This document shows positions 11,368 through 21,921 of a stretch of 64,000 nt of DNA, piece after piece. The notes under the pieces are model-generated. The model was not told the DNA's origin, ran no database searches, and worked only from the letters and a program-made list of their open reading frames with translations. The position numbers and the translations under genes were made by a program. This DNA comes from Ascochyta rabiei (Eukaryota; Ascomycota; Dothideomycetes; Pleosporales; Didymellaceae), in assembly GCF_004011695.2 (NCBI RefSeq), contig NC_082420.1, forward strand, positions 806,001 to 870,000. Reading direction: 5' to 3'. The first letter of the stretch is position 1, and each line of letters starts with the position of its first letter.

Positions 11368-12536
11368 CTGAAGAAAAGAAACGCTATTCGATGATCTAAG
11401 TCATGAAAAACAATGAAAAACACCAATATAAATACATCCATCGCTCATCCGTTCCGTGGTAACTAGTGCTCAGGTTCTGAGCATGTATAACGATCTTGTG
11501 TTATTGCTTCTTTCTTTCATTCCCCAGCCTGGTAGCTCCAACCCCACATAGCTACTATCGAAGTTTTGGTTTAAAGTGAACCCTCCCTTACATGACTAAG
11601 GATATATCAATCTAAGCTCGATCTCCTCGGCCTCCTTTTGTAAATTATCACACTGCACTTCCAGGCGAGACTATGCTCGCACCATCATCTTTCTTGATGC
11701 GGGGAGTAGAAGGGTTGGAAGTTCTCTTGTACTTCTCTTGTACCTTACATGAAGTAGTGACTGAGAGCAACCGTGCAAAAGCAATACCTCGGCGTTGTTT
11801 GCAGCAACAATCATCACTGCAGGTTACCAACTTGACCTATCAGCTGTGAGACCAGTCGAACAAGGCGACGGTCAATCAACTACACACATGAGATGCCATC
11901 AGAACGTGATGTGTGTCGATATGAAAAACATATTTGAATTCAACAATGTCGCAGGTTTACGAAGTCGGAGTGAGAAAGCAAGTGAGTTTTGATCAGTGAC
12001 GTCGCCGAGAACGTAGCAACTTAACGGCGACTACGACCTCTTACATGTAAGCAACTACTATTTCAAACCTCATCAAGTCCCACCTTCTGGCTGTCCACGT
12101 CAACATAAATTTTCTTCAAAACATCGGAGTGGGCGGGAGGGCATCGAAAGGGGCAGGAGCCAAGACGCAAATCTTATCGCAGGTCTTAGCATGATCGCCT
12201 TCGGACAAAACACTCGTATAGCTGATCGTGCAAGACTGGCGTAGCTACATTCTATTCGCTAACGACTGCCGCCCGGCATTGTTTGCATGGTTATGTCTAC
12301 GTGTGAATAAGTGCAGCCAAGCATGCTATTCCAATCCCTGATGGACTCGACGGTCGTTGCCCGTCTCAGAAGGTGATCTTGGTACGAGCGCAGGAAGCCA
12401 GCACTTGTCAACACCGGCGTGTAGGAAGCACCGATCAGTAGATGAATATAAATCAAGCCTTGGCCTAGGTAAAGACGAACATTCCAGCGCTTCGTATAGA
12501 GCATTCATACGTCTTCAGCAACGCATCATATTCAGC
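11368..12536. other. intergenic, no gene seen
   Basis: Contains the 3' region of the membrane protein gene and the promoter of the aminopeptidase gene. Short overlapping frames only. Confidence 0.5.
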
Positions 12537-13838
12537 ATGGTTCGCAAGGCAGTCGTCGCCAGCATGGCCGTTGGTGCCCTTGCTTCAGTCAGCGCTTTCA
12601 CACCGAAACTCAACGCGGCGGGAGAAGAGTTACGACTCATCAAGACGTCTGATGCTGATAACGGTACATGGTACACCGAGCAAGAGAAACTGGATCTCTT
12701 CATCTCCACGCCTTCGTGTGCACACTTTATGGACATCACGGAGACTCAGGTTCGTAAAATTCCACTCAGTGTGCTTCGCGTCTTCCGAGCGACTGACACT
12801 GTCATAGGAGCTCGAGGAACACCGCGTTGCTGTTGCAAATGGGTTCAAAGTCGACAAACGTCAATCTGCATCATTCCCTTCGGCAGCCTCTCACCAGACT
12901 GAAACCAACAAATTGCTTGCTCAAATTAGCAAAACAAATCCCAAGACATGGGCTACGACTTTGACGAACATACACAACCGATATTACAAGGGCTCTTATG
13001 CTGCATCGTCAGCTACGACGGTTTTCAATCTTGTGAAGAATGTTGCTGCTGCCAACACGAAGATCACTGTCAAGCAATTCACTCACAGCTACAACCAGCC
13101 ATCAGTGATCGCAACCATCCCAGGGTCATCTGCAAATGTTGTAGTCGTATCTGGTCACTTCGATTCCATCAACCAGGCCAACCCTACGACTGGTCGCGCA
13201 CCAGGCGCCGATGACAACGCTTCTGTGAGTGTTATGTTGCAATGGCACCAGTACACACGGTTACGAACTGATTATTGCAGGCTGTCGTTACTATACTTGA
13301 GTCTCTCCGCGTCCTGGCCGCGGCCAACTATGCTCCAAAGAACACCCTTGAGTTCCACTTCTACTCTGGCGAGGAAGGTGGTCTCTTGGGTGCACGTGCT
13401 GTTATGCAAGATTATGTCAAACGCAGTATCAAAGTTCTTGCTGTTATGAACCAAGACATGACTGCATACTCACCCAACCACAACATTGCAGTCTACACCG
13501 ATTACGTGAGCACACCACTGAGCAACTTCATCATCAAGTTGGTACCTGTGTACACTGCTCTGCCCGTGATCACCGACCGATGTGGTTACGCCTGCAGCGA
13601 CCAGTAAGCGACATTCTTATGTGATCAAAAATCGTGTTTGGCCGTTTCTAATGTGTGTTGTAGTGGTGCTGCATACGATGCAGGCTACCCTGCTGCGTAT
13701 GTCTGCGACGAGAACATGGTGGATGCGACGCCCTATATTCACACTGCAAACGATGCGCTCTCGACTATGGACTTCGAGCATCTGCACCAGCACGTACGTT
13801 TGACCCTTGGGTTCCTTGTGGAAGGATCCTACTTCTGA
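12537..13838 (+). CDS. secreted M28E zinc leucine aminopeptidase
   Basis: Exons 12537-12749, 12808-13224, 13281-13603 and 13664-13838 give 375 residues, with introns of 58, 56 and 60 nt. The start MVRKAVVASMAVGALASVSAF is a signal peptide. A propeptide follows, with a KR near residue 90 as a possible processing site. All five metal ligands of the co-catalytic M28 centre are visible: His in SGHFDS, bridging Asp in GADDNAS, Glu in YSGEEGGLL (with the neighbouring catalytic Glu), Asp in NQDM and His in YIHTANDAL. The Cys pair of the family lies in CGYACSDHGAAYDAGYPAAYVC. Length matches fungal leucine aminopeptidase 1 (about 375-390 residues). It removes N-terminal amino acids from peptides outside the cell. 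Confidence 0.92.
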
Positions 13839-14167
13839 AGCACTCTTTTATGGAGCAACGTAACTGTTTGACTGCTGAGCTCCTGGAAGCATGCAACAAC
13901 AGTCAACCTTTCCTTGGAGCAGTTGCGTGTTCCATGCATAAATTATCGTCCCTGACAGAAATATGATCAGGATGTGCGCCTGCAATAAACATGTCATGGA
14001 ACATTGAGGTATGCGTGGACACTAAAGCCGCAAAAGGAAAGTGTAGGCGGCGTTGATCACCTCCCCCCACCTTAGCTATCAGTGTCAGGATCTCCTCCCG
14101 TAGAGGTCTCTGTATCTCTACCACACAGATTCAATAAACATTCTCTATAGCCTTACTTGGCACAACC
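13839..14167. other. intergenic, no gene seen
   Basis: 329 bp between the aminopeptidase stop and the oxidoreductase start, enough for a 3' UTR and a promoter. No motif stands out. Confidence 0.5.
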
Positions 14168-15694
14168 ATGGAAGAACGCTCTCGTGTACCTGTTGGCCTC
14201 CCAGTGCCTGACCCAATATCGTCTTACTGGCATGATCCGAAATCTCCACTCGCAGACGTCAATCATGGCGAAGATGAATGTCATGAGCCCTATGACCACA
14301 TAGTCATAGGTTCGGGTATATCAGGCACCATGATCGCCTACAACCTGCTCAAAGTCCGAAAGAATGCACGCATCATGATGTTGGAAGCGCGCGAGATATG
14401 CAGCGGAGCCACGGGCCGCAATGGAGGTCATACAAAAGCAGCAAGCTATAGGTCCTATACACAGCATACTGAAGAGCTTGGAAAAGAAGAGGCGTTGAGC
14501 ATTGCACGACTAGAATACGACAACATCATCGAAACACATCGAATAGCGAACGAACTTCAAATCGACTGCGAGAATAAGTTGTGTAAGACTGTCGACATCA
14601 TCTACGATAAACCCACCTTTGAGTCAGGAAAACTCGCAATCTATGCATTGCGCGCCGATGCAAACGAAGATGAGTTAAGGGAAGGACGTATGGCGTGGTA
14701 CAACATCCGGGAGAATGTGGAGACAGTGAGCGAGCACTTCAAGGTCAACGCTGTCAACGAAAATCGTGTCGTTGAAGACGAGGAGACAGTGGCTGGGGCA
14801 TTCGAGTATATCGCTGGCAGAGTGCATGCGTACCGCTTTACTACTGGCGTGCTGGCTGAGTGCGTCAAGAAAGGCCTCCAGATCTGCACACACACGCCCG
14901 TCCACAAGATCGCCCTTTCAAGATCCCATAGCGACTTTGTATGGGAGGTGATCACACCGCATAAGTCGTTCAACGCGCGAAATCTGATTTTGGCCACAAA
15001 CGGTTACACACCCTACCTTGAACATACGCTTCAAGGTGCAATCGTCCCAATGCGAGGGCAGATCACAGCTCAGAGACCCGGGACAACATCGAAACTGCCA
15101 TCACCACTACCAACGACTTTCTCTTTCATCTACAAGAATGGGTATGAATACATGATCCCGCGACCTCTTCCGGATGGTGGCCAGCACATCGTCATTGGTG
15201 GTGGCCTTGGCCGATTGCAGGATGCAGGAGCCAGTGAATTTGGTACTGTTGATGACAGCTTGCTCAATTCGAACATCTCGAAGTACCTACATGAGAGTCT
15301 GGTTGGTTACTTTGGTTCAACTAACTGGGGCGAGACCAGTGAAGTAGAGGTCTCGAAACGGGTGGTTCAGGAGTGGTCTGGGATCATGGGTGCGACGGCA
15401 GACGGGAGACCTTTCGTGGGGAAAGTGCCGGGAAATATGGATTATCGACTTGATCCTTATGATGCCGAGACGTCCACAATATCAGTCCCCCACAAGAACC
15501 TTTGGATATCAGCAGGCTTCAACGGACATGGCATGGTATTGTGCTTGAAGTCGGCGGAGGCTCTTGTCAAAATGATAGAGAATCATGGCAGCACAGACGG
15601 TCTAGACTGGTTTCCGAAGAGTTTCCTCATCAGCAAAGAGAGACTTGAGAGGTGTCAGTTCAAAGGAAGGACTGATCTGCTGCCCCAAGACTAA
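14168..15694 (+). CDS. DAO-type FAD-dependent oxidoreductase
   Basis: An intronless frame of 508 residues begins at ATG 14168. The Rossmann FAD-binding motif is DHIVIGSGISGTMIAYNLL (about residues 43-61), followed by the acidic end of the second strand (MMLEAREICSGATGRNGGH). The GATGRNGG block is typical of fungal DAO-superfamily amine or amino-acid oxidases. Further on are ATNGYTPYL and the C-terminal FAD signature (NLWISAGFNGHGMVL), with GIMGATADGRPFVGKVP before it. Homologues are usually annotated as FAD-dependent oxidoreductase; the substrate cannot be read from the sequence. No signal peptide or PTS1 is seen (ends LLPQD). The absence of introns differs from most neighbours. Confidence 0.87.
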   Translation: MEERSRVPVGLPVPDPISSYWHDPKSPLADVNHGEDECHEPYDHIVIGSGISGTMIAYNLLKVRKNARIMMLEAREICSGATGRNGGHTKAASYRSYTQHTEELGKEEALSIARLEYDNIIETHRIANELQIDCENKLCKTVDIIYDKPTFESGKLAIYALRADANEDELREGRMAWYNIRENVETVSEHFKVNAVNENRVVEDEETVAGAFEYIAGRVHAYRFTTGVLAECVKKGLQICTHTPVHKIALSRSHSDFVWEVITPHKSFNARNLILATNGYTPYLEHTLQGAIVPMRGQITAQRPGTTSKLPSPLPTTFSFIYKNGYEYMIPRPLPDGGQHIVIGGGLGRLQDAGASEFGTVDDSLLNSNISKYLHESLVGYFGSTNWGETSEVEVSKRVVQEWSGIMGATADGRPFVGKVPGNMDYRLDPYDAETSTISVPHKNLWISAGFNGHGMVLCLKSAEALVKMIENHGSTDGLDWFPKSFLISKERLERCQFKGRTDLLPQD

Positions 15695-16238
15695 TGCATC
15701 GGAACACCCACTATAGTCGATCCTCATTGAACACAAAATCTTCTGCAAAAGCCTGCAACAAGGGTGTGCACGAATGTTGTCTTATTCGCTTTCGTGTCGA
15801 GACTGAAGTCCTTGTTATGATCGAGCGCTTTCACCAGTGTGTTTGTATCGACCAAAGCCCAAGAAGTCAACGGTCGCGCCCCGAAATAGCGGTGAAAGAT
15901 TGGATGCCACGATATCTGTAGTGAATCATCCCTGTTCAATTTTGCTCACACTCCACTCCTTTTTTTGCGCCATCAGTATCATGGGGAACACATTGAGATT
16001 TACACCAAGCATGTATAGCATTAGACTGGATTTGGTGTGGTGGAGCATGGATGCGGAAGCTAAAGGAGAAGACGTTGCATGGCGGCGGTTTCGTAGCAGC
16101 TGCGACCATTGGCTGAAAGGCGTGTGTACCTCATGAAATCCATGAATTATATGACTGATTAAGATTACGGGGTTCGAGTGCAACATATATCGCTAGGCTA
16201 CATGTGGATTGATAGGGTATATTGGTGATACATCGTGA
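15695..16238. other. intergenic, tail-to-tail spacer
   Basis: 544 bp between the convergent oxidoreductase and GCP4 genes. Short overlapping frames only. No repeat or RNA gene is recognised. Confidence 0.5.
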
Positions 16239-18527
16239 CTACAGAAGGTCTTCGTGCTCCTCTTCAACATCCTCCACGCCCCAGTCCAGCTTCATCAGCA
16301 GTCGATCGATACCACCAACTCGAAGTGGTTCGTATTTCCCCTCACTATGGTTCAAAGCATTCGTGGGTCGTGGTCCGCTCGCACCGATCCTCTCGCTATC
16401 AATCTCTCTCAGCCGCTCAACGAGCGCTTTGAGATCACTGTCAAGTCTCTTTCTTGCGCGGTTCATCTCCAGATTCACATCAACTTCTTCCTTCTTGTAG
16501 TTCTGCGAGAAATCTTCGACGCCTTCGTCTTCCTCAAGATCGAGGTTTTGCTGGATTGACTGGAGGCGCGTAATGTGTGCGACGAGGTCATCCACATGGG
16601 TGCAGAAAGTGCGCAGCGTTTTGGTGAAAATGCCGTCGGTAATGAGGAGAGAGTATGCCACAGAAGCTAAGAAATGACGATGTGCAAAAGCGAGCGCCTC
16701 TGGGTCATGTTGCTGCTGCACGCTGCTCTCAATCTGCGTTTCACCCAGTTCTCGGGTGGGCGGTCTATCTGGCGTTGTCGGTCGAGTCTCATCGTGTCGT
16801 CGTTTTCGAGGTCCTTGCACCCAGTCCAAGAATGTTTTGAAGGATTCTTGCACCACCTCGCCTTGAAAGTAAGCCTCACTTTCAGCTAAGAAGAAGATGG
16901 CAGCGCGGCACGTCGCCCAGATATTCCGCATGTTTCGTGATCTCTGGTTCGTTCGCTGACGCCGACGTTTGAGTATTGCCTTTCCATGTGACGAATTGCT
17001 GTACTGATAGCCTGGGGGACAAGGATGATCACGCCGAATTGTACTGTGCCGCCACAGTTGAGCTAAGTGGAGATGGGCACGTCTGATAGCGAGTAGGTAG
17101 TTGTTGATTGACGAGTAAACATCTACGTCGGCCTTGGTGATGAACAAATCGAGAGGCGATAGAATGTCCATGCCAAGAGAGACAGGCACTGACAACAATA
17201 GCTCATCGAACGACATATTCGGAATTTGCGGTAACGCGGACTCGACGTCTTTCGCACGACCAGGTGTACCAGGGCGATGACCTGATGCACTGTGCACGTC
17301 AAGATGTAAGACATCTGATGCGGCATCCAGGATATCATCGATGTGGTCGTCTTCGCCACCCAGAGTTGACAGAACTGACAGTGACCGTGCTAGAGTTTGA
17401 TTTATCTCGGCTTCTTTTAGTAATAGGCTTTTGATAGATGGTCCAGATTTGGCTGACTGTGGGCCACGATGTCGAGATGATAACTTCTCATCAGCCTCTG
17501 CTATCAAGACCATCGCGAACTCGCCCCTGCCAAGAAGGAAGAACTGATACAGTACATTTAGAGTCTCGACTATCTTCTCACGAGGTAGCAGATGTTGAAG
17601 CAAGTTGCGTGAAAGTGATGTCCGGATGTTTGCAATGACTTCTGACAATTTTGCCGAAGATATTGGCGCTGGCACCTGAGAAAGATATTGCACATGGACC
17701 GGTAGAAGCTCGAGCTCTGATATCTGCGTCGTAGCTGCCTTTGCCTTTGATGTCGATGGCAATGATCGTATCTGATTGAGCGACTTCCCCACAAACATAA
17801 TAGATAGAGCGGTCTGTCGTGTAACAAACTTGGGTAACAGTCTGTTCCGGGCTACGAGGGAGACTTCGGTTGAGTCTTCATCCTCCTGAGCAATGAAAAA
17901 GTCGGAGGCACCAAAAGACGGCAAGCGGCCATACAGGAGCCATGTCGATAATTGCCGTAGCCATGCTGTCTCTGCAACTTTGCTCAAGTAATGGGCCGCC
18001 TCCTCGATATCCGGGTATCCTGTTTGAGCTTCTGTTCGCAGCTTGTCAATGAGCTCGGAACCTGAGGCTGTTTTTCGGCTGATCTTCTCACTTTTCGGCG
18101 GTGGTTCCAGAGGCAGCATGAAGTTGCTGATGTCCCATAGCCATTCCATCAGCCTGACCCATCCGGAAAATTCGCCAACGATGCCGGCCAGCGGCACAAT
18201 ATTGTATGCTCCAACAAGTGACGCATCTTGCTTCAGTATTTGGCTCTCGACATCGAGAATCTTGCGTTGGAAGTTGTCCAGATGATACGAGGTTATGGCA
18301 GTAGCTGCTGCTCGACACACAGTGGATGGGTGAGAATTTGCAACTCTCGTAACATGGTCGCGTGTCTTCCGGTGCAATCGAGACAGATGGCCAATTGTGG
18401 CCAGCAGCTCCGCTTCCGGGGGTGACAGCAAGCGGTTCGCGGTGGAAGTCACGTGCGTGGAACCTTGCTGGGGTTCGAAAAGTGCGGATGGATGTCCGGA
18501 GAGCGAGAGGAGGATTTCGTGGAGCAT
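16239..18527 (-). CDS. gamma-tubulin complex component 4 (Spc97/Spc98 family)
   Basis: A single exon of 762 residues begins at ATG 18527. The N terminus MLHEILLSLSGHPS closely resembles the start of animal GCP4 (MIHELLLALSGYPG), which both identifies the protein and supports the start. The GRIP1-like region includes YNIVPLAGIVGEFSGWVRLMEWLW and YGRLPSFGASDFFI; the C-terminal half contains SLGMDILSPLDLFI and YSSINNYLLAIRRAHLHLAQLW, the Spc97/Spc98 gamma-tubulin-binding region. GCP4 is part of the gamma-tubulin ring complex at the spindle pole body or cytoplasmic nucleation sites and is often dispensable in fungi. Length is normal. It diverges from bioB with 340 bp between start codons. Confidence 0.9.
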   Translation of the reverse strand: MLHEILLSLSGHPSALFEPQQGSTHVTSTANRLLSPPEAELLATIGHLSRLHRKTRDHVTRVANSHPSTVCRAAATAITSYHLDNFQRKILDVESQILKQDASLVGAYNIVPLAGIVGEFSGWVRLMEWLWDISNFMLPLEPPPKSEKISRKTASGSELIDKLRTEAQTGYPDIEEAAHYLSKVAETAWLRQLSTWLLYGRLPSFGASDFFIAQEDEDSTEVSLVARNRLLPKFVTRQTALSIMFVGKSLNQIRSLPSTSKAKAATTQISELELLPVHVQYLSQVPAPISSAKLSEVIANIRTSLSRNLLQHLLPREKIVETLNVLYQFFLLGRGEFAMVLIAEADEKLSSRHRGPQSAKSGPSIKSLLLKEAEINQTLARSLSVLSTLGGEDDHIDDILDAASDVLHLDVHSASGHRPGTPGRAKDVESALPQIPNMSFDELLLSVPVSLGMDILSPLDLFITKADVDVYSSINNYLLAIRRAHLHLAQLWRHSTIRRDHPCPPGYQYSNSSHGKAILKRRRQRTNQRSRNMRNIWATCRAAIFFLAESEAYFQGEVVQESFKTFLDWVQGPRKRRHDETRPTTPDRPPTRELGETQIESSVQQQHDPEALAFAHRHFLASVAYSLLITDGIFTKTLRTFCTHVDDLVAHITRLQSIQQNLDLEEDEGVEDFSQNYKKEEVDVNLEMNRARKRLDSDLKALVERLREIDSERIGASGPRPTNALNHSEGKYEPLRVGGIDRLLMKLDWGVEDVEEEHEDLL

Positions 18528-18867
18528 GGGAGCGACGACAAAGGCGGGGCCGTTGTCGGAGCCTGTTTTCTGCGGTTACGCACAGTGATACGCTGGACAA
18601 ACACTATGAGCAAACTTAACAGCTCAAAGCGACACATGGGAAATCGCGTCGCGATGTGCACATAGCTTGCGTGAATTGTTGGTTGGATGAGACGCGGTCT
18701 GGCTATGCAGGGGTACTTGCCCCACGTCCGCGGTTCCAGAAGGGGCCACCAATAAGATGCGCGCTGACGGAGGTTCGTAAATGACCGTCACCCGTCTCCA
18801 GTTGACCGAGGAGTATTTGTTGACTGTCCTGCATGTACTTTCCACAGACACACTTGAGAGCTCCAGT
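18528..18867. promoter_or_regulatory. divergent promoter, GCP4 / bioB
   Basis: 340 bp between divergent start codons. An in-frame upstream ATG at 18781 could extend BioB by 29 residues. The ATG at 18868 is preferred because it begins a typical mitochondrial presequence. Confidence 0.45.
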
Positions 18868-20127
18868 ATGGCACAAAGAATACTCGTGAGGCCAATTGGC
18901 CTTGGATTGAGCTCAGCTCGTACACAGCAGTTTGTTCGTCCTTTCAGTACCGTCCTGGACACCCCAATTGACTCCGAGACCCAACAAGTTACCCCGCCAA
19001 CACGGAAATCGTCGGTATTCGAAGATGCCGTCAGAGCAGCTGGACCCAGGACCAACTGGACAAGAGAAGAAATTGCGGAGGTTTACAATACTCCACTGAT
19101 CAAGCTGACATATGCGGCGGTATGTTTAACTACAATCGAATTTGGAGTGCTGACTTAACCATTCAAACAGGCTTCAGTACACCAGCGCTTCCATGATCCA
19201 GCTGCTATCCAAATGTGTACTCTGATGAACATCAAGACTGGTGGCTGTAGTGAGGATTGTTCATACTGCGCGCAATCCAGCAGATACGACACTGGTCTGA
19301 AGGCTACCAAGCTTTCCTCTGTGGAGTCTGTACTGGAGGCGGCACGTGTCGCCAAAGAAAACGGCAGCTCGCGGTTCTGTATGGGTGCCGCATGGCGTGA
19401 CATGAGGGGTCGCAAGACCAACCTGAAAAACATCAAGGCCATGATCACGGGTGTAAGAGAGATGGGCATGGAGGCGTGTGTTACGCTTGGCATGGTCGAT
19501 GCTGAACAAGCCAAAGAGCTGAAGCAGGCTGGCCTGACAGCGTACAACCATAACGTAGACACCAGCCGCGAGCACTACCCCAGTGTCATCACAACTCGAA
19601 CATACGACGAGCGCCTTAAGACCATCCAAAACGTTCAAGAAGCCGGTATCCATGTCTGCACCGGAGGTATCCTCGGACTTGGCGAGAAAGCCAAGGACCA
19701 CGTCGGTCTTGTCCACACTGTTGCCACGCTTCCAGCACACCCCGAGTCCTTCCCTGTCAACGCACTTGTACCCATCAAGGGCACGCCACTTGGCGAAACC
19801 CAATCAGTCTCCTTCGACGCTATTCTGCGTACCATTGCGACTGCACGACTGGTCATGCCAAAGACAATCATCCGCCTAGCAGCCGGTCGTCACACTATGC
19901 GTGAGGAGAAGCAAATCATGTGTTTCCAAGCTGGCGCCAACGCTATCTTCACCGGTGAGAAGATGCTTACCACTGCTTGCAACGGTTGGGAGGAGGACAA
20001 GGCTATGTTTGAACGATGGGGTCTGAGGCCGATGGCCATGGAGGAGACAATTGGAGAGGTTCGCAAGAACGAAAACATTGGCATTGAGGCAGTCAAAGAA
20101 GCGGAGCAGGCTCCTGCAGCTGTATAG
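18868..20127 (+). CDS. BIO2: biotin synthase (BioB)
   Basis: Exons 18868-19119 and 19171-20127 (51-nt intron) encode 402 residues. BioB is the radical-SAM enzyme that inserts sulfur into dethiobiotin, the last step of biotin synthesis. The radical-SAM cluster is CSEDCSYC in TGGCSEDCSYCAQSSRY. Other family blocks are FCMGAAWRD, YNHNVDTSREHYP, CTGGILGLGE and the Arg ligand region IRLAAGRHTM. The N terminus (MAQRILVRPIGLGL...FVRPFSTV) is basic and Ser/Arg-rich, as expected for mitochondrial import, where eukaryotic BioB acts. Its 3' end faces that of bioF, only 53 bp away. It is the first member of a three-gene biotin cluster. Confidence 0.96.
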
Positions 20128-20180
20128 ATTTTCTCGTCCCAACCAAAAAGCCAGCAACGGCTATAGAGTATAGGATCAAG

Positions 20181-21517
20181 TTACAGCCGAGCTCTCATCT
20201 GCATTGTTGGTTGGTTGTTCCTATCCGTCTCTTTGAATTGTCTCTTGCACCACTCTTCGAGTGCACCGACTAGCACCTCGACTTGATCCACTGTATTGCC
20301 TGCATGTAGGCAAATCCTGATCCTCTCTGTTCCGAGCGGTACTGTTGGTGCTACGACCGCTCTAACCATCATGCCCTTCTCTTGTAGGTGTTTGGCTAGG
20401 TCTCTCGGTTGCTGTAGCTGTACTGCAAATATCGGCGACTGCGGACACGCACTTGGTATGCTCAATAGGCTCCGCGCTGCAGCTGAAGTGACGTGCAGTT
20501 GATGCATAGCCTTGAACAAAAATTCTGTCAGTTGATGCAAATGCGCCTGTAAAGGCACTGTACCCCCTGCACGGAGTAGTTGGTATGAACATCGTATAAG
20601 CGCCAAAGATGGATACGACAAGAACGTTGTGTAGATCAGAGGTCGCGCGTAGTTGATCAGGTAGTGACGAAGGGTGTGAGAACCAAGAAGGATAGCTTTT
20701 CGTTGTTAGCATGAGATCACCAAGTCTATGTGGTGCATGACCTACCACCATTGCCGGCCAGTGCCTTGCCAAATGTATGCAACCGTGCAAAAACGTGCTT
20801 CTCAAGGCCGAGTTCACAGACAAGACCTCTTCCCTCGTGCCCTAAAACTCCTGTCGAATGTGCTTCATCGACAACCACATGTCCTATTCCTTCGCCCAAC
20901 ATTTCTGTGACAGTGTCGACGATCAATTGCAAAGGCGCGACATCGCCATCCATACTGTAAATTGATTCCACAGCAACGAACACATTGCTTCTACTCGGCA
21001 GCTCGGTCACCTCTTGCAACACTTTCCGCAAGTCCGCTATTGAATTATGCTCGAAAGGCACTGTTTGTGCGGCTCTCGACAGCCGCATTCCATCGTGCAC
21101 ACTTGCGTGCACAAGCTCATCGAAGACAATGACATCACCAGGCTGTGGTACACACGAGAAAAAGCCAGCGTTTGCATCGAAGCCGCTATTCCAAAGTAAT
21201 CCTGCTTCAGCACCGTGAAAATTGGCGATGTCGTGTTCCAATGCCTCGGCATAGGGCGAATTTCCGTCTAGCAGTCGCGAACCTCCGCTACCGAGGGGCA
21301 GTTGTGACTGTTGAAGCTCATGGAGATATGCTTGCTTTAGGCGAGCGTTGGTTGATAGCGAGAGGAAGTCGTTAGAAGAGAAATCGACTTGGCCAGATTT
21401 GGGCAGGGTCAAGTTGCGTAGTGTCGAGCTCTTGCGTCGTCTGTCAAGCAGATACTGCATCCTGGTATCGAGAGGCCTCTTCTCTTTGTTGCCATCCGTC
21501 TCTTTCTTCATTGCCAT
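20181..21517 (-). CDS. bioF: 8-amino-7-oxononanoate synthase (KAPA synthase, BioF)
   Basis: Exons 21517-20746 and 20695-20181 (50-nt intron) encode 428 residues. This PLP enzyme condenses pimeloyl thioester with alanine. Visible motifs are DFSSNDFLSLS, GSGGSRLLDGN, DELVHASVHDGMRLS, VVDEAHSTGVLG (Asp binding the PLP ring nitrogen) and the Lys-PLP block HTFGKALAGNG. An upstream in-frame TTG at 21634 is not a likely start; ATG 21517 fits family N termini. The last three residues, ARL, form a PTS1-type peroxisomal signal. This agrees with reports that fungal KAPA synthase is peroxisomal, where beta-oxidation supplies the pimeloyl precursor. It diverges from bioDA (404 bp) and converges with bioB. 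Confidence 0.94.
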
Positions 21518-21921
21518 CACCGAGGTTGATTGCTCAGACCGAGCCCAAATGTTCCTGCCGACCTGGACGCTAGCGTAAGTTGCTCCACCAAGGTGGGTAA
21601 AGACGGTTGCTAGACCCACGGGCGCAAGAGGCAATTGTCAGACGGCAGGCCGAGATCTTGACACACTCATTGAGTCAAACCTTCTCCTTCCTAAGACCTC
21701 GGGTAACCGCTACGGTCCGAAATCGGTTGAGCGTATCGAGCATGTAGGTCGAAGGATGTGGGGTTTTACCCTTGTAGGGACGGGACCGAAGGAACCGAGC
21801 TTTGCCTTTTTAGCTCTAGACTGAACCGAAACTCAAATCCCCCAAGTCAGCTCTCTGCTTCGATCACGAAACACTACGGATCCGTGTCAATTGCACTGTA
21901 TCTGGTTCTCCCGTCACGAGA
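21518..21921. promoter_or_regulatory. divergent promoter, bioF / bioDA
   Basis: 404 bp between the divergent start codons of two biotin genes. Shared control is plausible. I do not identify a specific operator. Confidence 0.5.

Noticed and set aside
21518..21634. N-terminal extension of BioF to 21634
   Set aside because: The codon at 21634 is TTG, and the ATG at 21517 fits the family N terminus.
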